This document shows, piece by piece, positions 54,946 to 64,000 of a DNA stretch of 64,000 nucleotides. The stretch lies in NCBI RefSeq assembly GCF_004115215.2, contig NC_041736.1, positions 40,626,275 to 40,690,274 on the forward strand, read 5' to 3'. Below the pieces are notes generated by a model, which ran no database searches, was not told the DNA's origin, and worked only from the letters and a program-made list of their open reading frames with translations. The translations under genes were made by a program, and so were the position numbers. This DNA is from Ornithorhynchus anatinus. Taxonomy: Eukaryota; Chordata; Mammalia; Monotremata; Ornithorhynchidae. Positions within the stretch are counted from its first letter, which is position 1. Each line of letters begins with the position of its first letter.

Positions 54946-55512
54946 TAAAACCAAGAGACGCATACTTCAGTCGGGAATCGATCCTGTCCGTTCTGACAAA
55001 AGCAAATAAAATGGGACCTTCTGCGTGTTTCCAAGAGATTTGTTTTAATTGTCATGGCTGAAAGTCTTGTCTCAGATGTGCTATAAGCTTCCCAAGGGCA
55101 GAGAAGCTGACCTCTGCTGTGCTCTGCCTCTCCACTGCTCCTCTCCCTAGGCATCTCATGGGCACTCACTTCTTTTGCGGCTTAAGATGAGGATGACAGT
55201 AAAACTGGACGACAGACTGGTTAAAAGACTTGGGACTTTCAAGAGCAAGGGGTTTCCATCCAACCTAGAGAAAGACTAAGAGCCAGGCAGAGGGAAGTGA
55301 GGAGACGAGGGGTATACGCCAGCTTCATGTGCCGGAGACTCGATTTCACCCAAAAGGATCTTCTCTGGGACGCTAATGTCTGGGCGTCCAAATCTCAGTA
55401 TGCTGCCTTTCTACTTGACCACAGGTCAAGATGTGATTTCCACACCAGAGTTTGGTGATCTTCAGTGCTTTCCCAGTGGTCACTAGCCTCTTAAGTGTGA
55501 GTAGGAGACTAA

Positions 55513-56075
55513 ATCAATCAATCACTGGTATTTATTGAACACTGCAATAAATGCTTGGGAGAGTACAATACAGCAGAGTCCCTAGAAGCCCACAAGGAGC
55601 TTACAGGCTAGAGGAGAGGCAGACATTAATATAAATCACGGATACGTACCTAAGTGCTTTGGGGCTAAGGGGGGTGAATATTAAGTGCACATAGGTTACA
55701 GATCCAAGTTCACAGGTGACAGAGAAGAGACACGGAGACTAAACAGGAGTTTGTATCCAGGCTGCTTCACTGAAAATTGCAAACCTGATTTTGGTCAGCA
55801 AGCCTCAAAGCTCGGAAGGGCTGAGACAGCCTGATCTACCAAAGCTCTGCTGGCTGAAGAGAACAAATTAGGAGTTAGCTCAAGGTTTTGGTCTCTTGGA
55901 CTAGGAAATGTCAGGGAACAGACACCCTCCTCTGTAGGCTCCTCCTGAAACGGTAGATGATCCAACCAGGCAGAGGGAGAGGGCCAGGAACCAGATCGTG
56001 AGTTCCCTGAGGTCAGGAACTGTACTGGCTATTGTTTTATACTCTTCCAAGCATTTAGTACAAGTGCTCTGGCTT
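55513..56075. repeat. L2 fragments with unique spacer
   Basis: Inverted L2 at 55,513-55,700 (CAATCAATCACTGGTATTTATTGAAC..GGAGAGTACAATACAGCAGAG). Forward tail at about 55,995-56,075 (GATCGTGAGTTCCCTGAGGTC..CAAGCATTTAGTACAAG). Confidence 0.8.
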
Positions 56076-57224
56076 AGGGCAAATCAGAAATGGAAACAGC
56101 ATAGATAGGACACTGAACTGGGAATCCGGAAACCGGAGATGTGGCCCCTACTCCTGAATCACGAGAAGAGTCCGCAAAAGGCAGGTGTATTTTTAATTTT
56201 TTGTATTTTTAATCTTAATATTCATTTTTGGTTGAAGCTGTATGGGACCAAAGCGATCTCTGGGGCCACCCAGCACAGCCAATGATGGGCAGATCGCCCC
56301 TACGTGGGTCCATTTTCTACGGTGCCCCACCCTGCAGCTAATGGTTTGGCTGGGTGTTCTTTTTCCCAAAGATCTTTTCTTCCTTTGCTCCCTCTCTCTT
56401 TTGGCTCTCCTGCTGCCCAGAGCAGGGAGAGGAGAAATAAAACTAGAGGGTAGAGAAAATGTCAAATGATTTTCTGCCACCATAGGCACAGGAAGTGCTG
56501 TCTTGCATAAGCATTAAGTATCCCGGAGAAGAAACATTATCCCCAGGTCAAAGAAAAAAAAAATCCAGGGAGGCCAAAAGAAATGTTCTCAAAAATGAAA
56601 ACGGGAGCTACCTCTACTTTTCTAATTTCAGAGGAATTGCACTGCCCACTGCCGCTCATAGGCAGTGCTTAACTTAAAACCTAGCTTTCTGTGGTCCAGT
56701 TCTAAATGCTTCGGCTTGTAAAATCTCTATGCAGCAAGAGTTACCTTCTGCATGTAGAACAAACAGAACAAAATCTGTTTTGTGTTGTGCAATATTTATT
56801 TCTCTATGGAGCAGAAGGGGCCTTGGAAGAGATGTGAAGCTCCACCAGCATCTCCCTGGGAGCAGCTGTCAGTCAGGTGGGCTCCTGGGCTGTATAGGGG
56901 GAGTCTATCTCTGGACACTGCAGCCTTCTCCGTCCCACCTCAAACCACTCTCAGCCTGCCTGCATCAATTAGGCCAAGGCCCCCTTTTACTTGATGAAAA
57001 TATTACTGCACTGTTCAGAACCAGCTATTTCAGATTTAGTCTTTCAGAGAGATGTTGGATTTGCCCTGTGCAGATAAGACCCTTTTATGTTACCTTGAAG
57101 AAATAATTTCCCCTTCTGCTTTGGTTTCCCTGAGGGTTAAATGGGAATAATAATATGTTGTTCCCTCTGGGCCGTAACAGGAACTAGCAAGGAGCCTGGG
57201 TAAAAGTTAATATGGATGATGTCA
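56076..57224. other. Unique intron sequence
   Basis: No recognised repeat or exon over about 1.1 kb. Confidence 0.4.
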
Positions 57225-57605
57225 GGGACAAGGTTCTTCTGACATTCAGGCCCGGGCTCTATCCACTAGACCATGCAGCTTCTCATTATAGCTACATAAT
57301 TATATGTAAATATGGGTAATAACTGTATTTGTTAAGTGCTTACTATGTATCCAGCATCGTTCTAAGTGCTAGAGTAGATTTAAGGTAATCCCTTAGGACA
57401 CTGTCCCTGCCCCACAAGGGGCTCACAGTCTAAGTAGGAGTGAGAACAGGGATTGAATCCCCCTTTTCAGATGAGGAAACTGCGGCACAGATTAGTTAAG
57501 TGACTGGCCCAAGGTCACATAGCAGGCAAGTGGTGGGACTGGGATTAGAATCCAGGTCCTCTGACTGCCAGGCCCATCCTCTTTCCCCTAGGCCCCACTG
57601 CTTGT
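57225..57605 (-). repeat. SINE head fragment and full inverted SINE
   Basis: A head fragment (57,235-57,290: CAGGCCCGGGCTCTATCCACTAGACCATGCAGCTTCTCATT) is followed by an inverted SINE (57,310-57,605). Confidence 0.82.
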
Positions 57606-58042
57606 TTAAAGGAGAAATTGGCAAGGACCCATATAGAGATTATGTTGTTGGATCCTGGATTACAAAATCACTCAGGATGACTCAGACATTTCTGTGATGA
57701 CTCAGATGCCAGGATTGAGGAGGATGACATTAAAGCAGAGAGAAAATAGTGCATCTAGATTGGCAGCCTTAGGCTTCCCAGAGTGGATCCAGAAAGCCCT
57801 GGAGAGGTAGAGAGCAGAGGCACCAGCGTGCCCTGGGCGGGAATATCCTCCACAGCCTGTGCTGGCGGAAGGGCAGAATCGGGACAGAACAAGCTAGTGG
57901 AAAACAAGGTTGATCAGCGGGAGATCTCGGACCTAGTAGGAAGATTGGATGCGGTAATCTCTCGCATGCAAGAAGAGGCAGGATTCCTTGCTAGGTAACG
58001 GTTGAGAAGTGAACTAGCAGGAAGGAGAGTCGGGTCAAATCC

Positions 58043-58400
58043 AGTCAGTCAGTCAATCAGTGGAATTTATTGAGCCATTCCTTGTGCAAAGCCATTCACT
58101 GTACAAAGCGCTGGGGAGAGTAAATAATAATAATAAATAATGATGGTGTTTGTTAAGCACTTACTATGTGCCAAGGACTATTCTAAGCGCGGGGGAGGTA
58201 CAAGGGAATCGGTTTGTCCCATGTGGGGCTCTAAGTCTTCATCCCCATTTTATAGATGAGGTAACTGAGGTACAGAGAAGTTAAGTGACTTGCCCAAAGT
58301 CACACAGCTGGGCCGAGATTAGAACCCATGACCTTTTGACTCCCGAGCCTGGGCTCTTTCCACTAAGCCACACTACAATACAACAGGGTCTGTAGACATG
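58043..58400 (-). repeat. L2 tail split by a MON1 insertion
   Basis: L2 text CAGTCAATCAGTGGAATTTATTGAGCC..TACAAAGCGCTGGGGAGAGTA stops near 58,122. A complete inverted MON1 (AATAATAATAAATAATGATGGTGTTTG..CACTAAGCCACACT) intervenes. ACAATACAACAGGG then continues the L2. Confidence 0.88.
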
Positions 58401-58429
58401 TTCTCTGCCTACATATGTTTTCGTATTTA

Positions 58430-58600
58430 TTCAGTCGTCATATTTATTGAGTACTTACTGTGTGCAGAGCACTGTACTAAGTGCTTGGGAGAGTACAATG
58501 CAACAATAAACAGACACATTCCCTGCGCATAACGAGCTTACAGTCTAGAAGGACTTACAGTCTAGATAGAGTATAAGAGAGAAAAATAGGAAGGGAGAGA
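58430..58600 (-). repeat. L2 tail
   Basis: TTCAGTCGTCATATTTATTGAGTACTTACTGTGTGC..TTGGGAGAGTACAATGCAACAATAAACAGACAC. Confidence 0.9.
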
Positions 58601-59854
58601 AATAACTAATGAAGACCAGCGGTAAAGGAGTGGTAAATGCTCACGCAGGTCCGGGCTGAAGTCCGACCAGGCTGAACGTCAAGGGGGTGTGAGGAGGGAT
58701 AGGGCTCCAAAAGAGCCTTCGAGGACAGGCAGAGGGACTGACACACAGTTTTCTCTCAGTGAAAGGCCCAGAGAAAAGGAGAGGGAAAATGGGAGCCGAG
58801 GAACAAACTGCAGTAGAGTGCGGATGAAAATAAATAAACTCTGAAATGAACTCTACTGGCGAGGATTGATTGGGAAAATATAGAAACTCATGGCACATTT
58901 CACGAAGAAATGACTCATATTAATAGTATACCGATCCAGAAGACAAGGAGAGGGGCTAAAGAAGTTTTACCAGAGAAAAGAACAACGGGCTACAGTCATT
59001 AAGAGTGAAGCTTTTCCACACCAGATGGGATTGACAGGGTAAAGGGAAGGCAGGGTTTCCTTTTTAGTATTATGGAAGAGAAGGTTGATGGAGTTTAGAC
59101 CGGTACCCACAAAGCAAAATATTTGGGATACTTGACCAAAGAAAGCAGGGATGTTATAGAATTCACTTAAAAGGGACAAGGAGCAAGCCAACTAGATCTA
59201 AATCAATTTATATATATAGGCATAAATATTACAGTTGTAAGGGGAATGTTTTTTAGACCATATGATAGTGACAGCTTTTAACCTTAGAAAGAGGAGGTAA
59301 AGAGAATGAGTAGATTTTTGTATAGAACAAGAAGAGAAAGAAGTGACTGTTAATGATAAAAAAAAAATGGAAGACTGGAAACACTCCTGCCCTATTAGGA
59401 TGTCTAGGATTGCTTGGAAATCTTGAAAAAAGGAAGAAGGGAAAAGGGGAAATGACATGAATCTGTACCACGTTTTGCTAGATCGCATTGTGCCCGTCAG
59501 TGGAAATGCGTAGTTTGTCGACAAGTCGAACAATTCCAGCTAGTCCATTCAGCTAGTGGGCCCAGGGCAGATTCAGTGGAAGGGGCCTATTCAAGGTTGG
59601 GGAAAAGGGGATTTGCCAGCAATCCTGAACAAGCCCATCTCCAAAACCGATCTGTCAGGCCCCTGGGACAAGTTCCATCTTCCCCGATCCAGTCCAACCA
59701 TCCTGCTCTCCACGCCCTTCTCCCACTCTCCATCAGAATCTCGTTTCCAGCACCGGTCTTTCACCCTCTGCCCACATGCTTCTCTGAGGAGATGGCTCAC
59801 CTGATTTGGGGTGCAGTTCCCTCCTTCTGAACAGGGCCAAAAGTTAAGAGGAGG
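58601..59854. other. Unique intron sequence
   Basis: AT-richer, with no recognised exon or repeat. Confidence 0.4.
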
Positions 59855-60410
59855 GTGGTGGTCAACAGTGCCCAGCACATAGTAAGCACTGAACAAATGC
59901 CATAATTATTATTATTGAGGATCCACTCCATCAACATTTTTTGAAAAGCTATTGAGGACGGGGTGCTGCATTAGGCGCTTGAGGAAACATACAAACGTAG
60001 CAACAGACGTGTTTCCCCTCCCTTGAAGAACTTGGTGGTCTGATGGGAGAGATAGACTGTAACAGACATAATGGACATAAACTGAGAGCTACAAGAGAGC
60101 TGAGAGAAGAGAATGCTCAAATGAATGACAAATGAACAGATAAATAATAATAATGATTATGGTACTTAAGTGCTTATTATGTGCCAAGCACTGTTCTAAG
60201 TGCTGGGGTAGATACGAGTTAATCAGGTTGGACACAGTCCCTGTCCCACATGGGGCTCACACTCAATCTCCATTTTACAGATGAGGTAACTGAAGCCCAG
60301 AGAAATTAAGTGACTTGCCCTAGGCCTCAGAGCAGATGAGTGACGGAACCAAGATCATAGAACCTAGGTCCTTCTGACTCCCAGCCCTATGCTCTATCTA
60401 CCGTTCATCT
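59855..60410. repeat. SINE tail (+), L2 body (-), SINE (-)
   Basis: Forward tail at 59,868-59,917 (CAGCACATAGTAAGCACTGAACAAATGCC). Inverted L2-like body at about 59,920-60,110. Inverted SINE at 60,140-60,410 (AATAATAATGATTATGGTACTTAAGTGC..CAGATGAGGTAACTGAAGCC). Confidence 0.8.
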
Positions 60411-60784
60411 GTCACCTCTGTACTGACTTAATGTGCGATCTCGGTCGGTTAATTTTCCTCTCTATTTCAATATCCTGTCTGCTCACTCTTCCATCCCCTC
60501 ATTCATGAAAAACTGAAGGGATCAGCGATCCTCCCTTGGGTTGAAAAAAGGCCAGATCGAGACCTGCAACCATCTCCAAGGTCTTTCTCTGCTGAGTGAG
60601 CAAGTCTGGAGACAACGAAGGGGGCCTTCTCAGCTGGCTGAAAGAGTTAGCGGGGCACTCCCCACCCACCCACCCCATTTGCTTTTTAATTGGCCAGCTT
60701 GACACAGCTTCAGGGAACTGACTCCGGGGAAAATCAGTGGCAAGCCGAGAAGAGCTCCAACCGGTAGAACCAAAAAAGAGGGGT

Positions 60785-60992
60785 CCGACACAGTAAGCGC
60801 TCAGTAAATACAATTGAATGAATGAATGAGTGAAATGAATAGAACAATCCAGAGAGCAACTCCCTCTAGACTGTAAGCTCCTTGTGGGCAGGGAACACGT
60901 CAACCAACTCTTGTTTTATTTTACTCTCCCAAGTGCTTAGTACAGTGCTCAGCACACGGTAAGTGCTCAGTAAATACCACTGATTTACTGAT
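60785..60992 (+). repeat. L2 tails
   Basis: AGTAAGCGCTCAGTAAATACAATTGAATGAATG (60,791-60,835), then a second end at 60,868-60,992 (AGACTGTAAGCTCCTTGTGGGC..CAGTAAATACCACTGATTTACTG). Confidence 0.88.
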
Positions 60993-61169
60993 TAAACGTT
61001 TTCCACCTATGCTTTCCTTCTCTTTATCCAAGTGGGCAGCTAGGAAAGACGATGCTGAAATGCTGGACAGCTCTCACGCTGACTAGGCCGGTGCCCAGGC
61101 AATGGAGGACCCAGGATGCCGAATACACGAGTTGGTCACCTAGCACCTCAAATGTGAGGTCAGAAGAGT

Positions 61170-61412
61170 AAAAATGATAATAATAATAATAATTGTGGTA
61201 TTTGTTAAGTGCTTACTATGGGCCAGGCACTGTACTAAGTGCTGGGATGGATACAAGCGCATCAGGTTGAACACTTCCTGTCCCAGGTGGGGCTCACAGT
61301 CTCAATCCCCATTTTACAGATGGGGTAACTGAGATTCAGTGAAGTGACTTGCCCGAGGTCACACAGAAAGCTCCGAGGCCTGTGCTCTATCCAATACACT
61401 GTGCTACTCCCT
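61170..61412 (-). repeat. Inverted SINE
   Basis: ATAATAATAATAATAATTGTGGTATTTGTTAAGTGC..CAGATGGGGTAACTGAG..GCTCTATCCAATACACTGTGC. Confidence 0.87.
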
Positions 61413-64000
61413 TCCGGTGCTGTTAACGTAGGAACACCTCGTTCTGTCGTGGAGGGGACAGAGGCCCTACAGACCCTGTATCCCCGTAGGCCGGGATTTG
61501 ACTTAACTTCTGAACTGCCATCCTTCTGTTCACATGCTAGACTCCACCATCTTCAGAAATTATCCCATCTTGAGGCCAGCAGAGATGGAGTTGTGGCTCC
61601 CTGACCTGGCCCAGGGCATTGGTGCTTTTCAGTGCTAAGTGCTCCCTTGGGGAAACCTGTAGTGACCTGCCTTTAGTGTTCCCTGAGGGGAAGGAAGGAA
61701 AGAGAATGTCTTAGGAGTCCAGCGCCCTTTGTTGTGGGAGAGGAAGAAATACAAGTTATAAAAAATTCCAAGTTCTGCTAAATGTCTTCCCATAGGCCGC
61801 AGGCCGTTGAGGCAACAACAGGATTTCGGGTAGAACCGAGAGCCCCGGAGAATAAAGTTGAGCTCGGCCGCTGGTTCTATGGACTGTGGATATTTTGGCA
61901 GCTGCCTTTTCAGGCTCTGGATTATCGAAGAGGTGGGTCGACAATTCGAGAGAGCTAAAGTTAGTCAGAGCAAGTCCTGGGGATCACTTCTCGTGGTTCT
62001 GAGTTCAGAGTTTCCCCGAATACCTGAATACTGCATGGCCCATGGAAGGCCAATCCAGTCCCACTCACCGGGGTGATTGAAAAACAGAAGGGACCTCTCG
62101 GGGGTGTGAGGGGATGGGAAGGCATTGAAAATAGGCCCAGAAATTGGAGTTCCGTTCCCGGGGGTTAGCAGAACTGGTTGGGAAATGGGATTGTATATCG
62201 CTGATTCATGAGGGAAGATGTCTGAGGGACAGAGGGAGAATGTGCGGCATGGGCTTGGAATCCCTGCTGCCTTCCCCCGCCTCTCACAGATGCCACTCTT
62301 CTCCCGGACAGATCCACCAGCTGGGAGCAGAGGGTGAGGCTGCTACTGAATGGCGACTGTCGAGGTCTGGACATTTCTGAATGGCAACTGGGTTTCGTTT
62401 ATTTTTTCTTTCCCTCCAAATCCCCACCAGTGCCCTCAGCAGGTGGCAAGGGCTATTCTCGGGGGCCTCAGACAGTTGTGTAATGGTCTAAAATTATACT
62501 GGGAAGGCAGACAGCACCCCATAGATAGCTGTGGGCACAGAGAGCGGCCGTTCATGGGAGGGTGACGAGCCTTTGGGAAATCTCTCAGCTATGGAGGACG
62601 GAATCGGAGGTGACGGGGAGGCAAAAAGGAACATCTCAGTCTCAGCCCAGTGGTAGCAGAATGGTCCATCTAGGATGAGAGCAACCATGCTGAATTCAAG
62701 CAGGAGAAAGCCTCTTTTAGGGTAAGGCCAGGAAGAGAAGAGGATTTGGTGCAGGAAGAGGGGACGGGAGAAAGGCCAGAAGCAGCTAGCTTTCCGGAGT
62801 TTCAGGGCAACCAGTCACGCAACTAGAAGAGTTGAGAAGGAGGTGACGGTTTATCCGGAAGGGGCCACTTTTCTTCTTCAGAACAAAAGGAAACAGACTT
62901 ATATCGTAGCTAGAAACTTGGGTTAGAAACTTGGACGAACTTCTTGACAGTAGAAGTTGTTTTTGAAGGTCTTTAAAAAGGAAGGGTAATTACTCGTTTT
63001 GGGGGTGATTTCGGCGGCTCGAAGCCTGGAGGGAGGTGGCTGGGCTAGATGTGATCTCTAATGTCTCTTTCGGCCCTAGAATTAAAGAGGAGCCGGATTC
63101 CCAGTCAGAAAGGTAATGCCAGCTGAAGTTACCAGGAGAAGTTTCTATATAACAGATCCTCTCTTCATCCCAGCCTTCCTCTTATAAACACTCCTGCCAG
63201 GCCCTGGGACCAGCTGCGCGACTGAGTTGTTCTTGGATCTGTATGCCTCTGAACACGCCCCTGTGAAAAAGATCTGTCGAGACCGCACACAATCCAGAGA
63301 GCACTGCAGGATAGGACATGTAGGCCCTCAATGGCTACATTCCTCGCCAAGAGGCTTCTCTGCAGCCTCAGCAGTTCTGCCCCGAGCCCCGGCCAACTTG
63401 TTGCCACAAACAGGAGCGTCAGGCCCTCTGGGACTTTCCAGAGAGGCATTCGGCATCCCTCTCCACCGGATCCTGAATGGAGCCCATTGGGATTTTATCC
63501 CCCTGTTGTGTTTGATAGAGCCGCTTTTAACTCCTCACAAATTCCTGTCCTAACCGGGGCTGTCTGTAAAGGGCCGTCCAGCAAGACCGATCAAAAGAAC
63601 TAGCCAAAGCAGCACATTCGTCCCTCTCCTCGTTAGGGAGACGCTTCCTGATGGAGCTCTGGATTCAGGCCTGGCCCTTGCCACAGCAGGCCCCCCGGGC
63701 CGAGCGTTCTGCCATCTGCTCTGAGCCTGGGTTGGAGTCAGTTAACTCGGTCGGCAGGAAACTCCACCTCTGCCTGGGTGACTGCTCCTTCCTCGGGATG
63801 ACTGACCCCCTCGGGCGAAAGACAAACTGGAGAGGGAGCGACTACGGCAAAGAAAGATCCTTCTAAAAGTCGCTGGATGGGATTCAACCATTTGGAACTC
63901 CGGCTGACCGGTGGAGCGGGTCGAGGAACAAAGAACCGCTTGCTGCTGGGTTCCCTTCTGACATCCTGGAGCGACGGGCCCAGCCTTGGAATGGCAGCTC
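61413..64000. other. Repeat-free end of the window (MAPRE3 intron 1)
   Basis: About 2.6 kb with no SINE or L2 tail recognised, in strong contrast to the flanking intron. Open frames (63,227-63,553 +, 63,331-63,603 +) overlap each other and match no family I know. It may hold a control region, a non-coding exon, or nothing functional. Confidence 0.4.

Noticed and set aside
63227-63603. Two overlapping open frames of 108 and 90 codons near the right end
   Set aside because: They overlap in different frames, show no recognisable domain, and lie in what should be MAPRE3 intron 1. Nothing supports a gene.

Overview
The window is vertebrate nuclear DNA and almost certainly monotreme (platypus or echidna). 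It is dense with MON1-type SINEs (tRNA-like head, conserved core, tail reading AGCGCTTA.AACAGTGCTCTGCAC..AGTAAGCGCTTAACAAATACC) and with L2 3' ends (..AAGCGCTTAGTACAGTGCTCTGCACACAGTAAGCGCTCAATAAATAC..). These are the hallmark repeats of monotreme genomes. Genes were identified by reading conserved exons against family sequences recalled from memory; no search was run.

Four protein genes and two tRNA genes are present. From left to right they are OST4 (+), AGBL5 (-), tRNA-Ala-AGC (-), tRNA-Tyr-GTA with an intron (-), TMEM214 (-) and MAPRE3 (-). As recalled, this is the human chromosome 2p23.3 order (MAPRE3-TMEM214-tRNA-Tyr-tRNA-Ala-AGBL5-OST4) seen in reverse. The next human neighbour, EMILIN1, would lie at or beyond the left edge; I could not find its coding sequence.

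Layout: 1-4,600 is non-coding, with SINEs, L2 tails and a GC-rich stretch. 4,600-5,985 holds OST4, with a CRE and ETS motifs at its CpG-rich promoter. 5,985-7,130 is the tail-to-tail spacer to AGBL5, filled by three SINEs. 7,130-22,700 is AGBL5 (all splice phases agree, predicted 856 aa). 22,700-28,150 holds the tRNA pair, a 123-126 bp minisatellite and stacked L2 copies. 28,150-39,640 is TMEM214, whose upstream flank carries a 12-copy array of ZNF143/THAP11-type motifs. 42,330-47,000 is the coding part of MAPRE3 (exactly 281 aa). From about 47,000 to the end I infer MAPRE3 intron 1, with repeats and no recognisable exon.

The products are unrelated housekeeping or neuronal functions: an oligosaccharyltransferase subunit (OST4), a tubulin deglutamylase (AGBL5/CCP5), an ER membrane protein (TMEM214) and a microtubule plus-end protein (MAPRE3/EB3). 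No undescribed gene system is visible. The most unusual structure is regulatory or repetitive: the tandem ACTACAACTCCCAG array at the TMEM214 promoter, apparently built from the junction of that motif with a MON1 tail, together with two further minisatellites derived from SINE or L2 tails.
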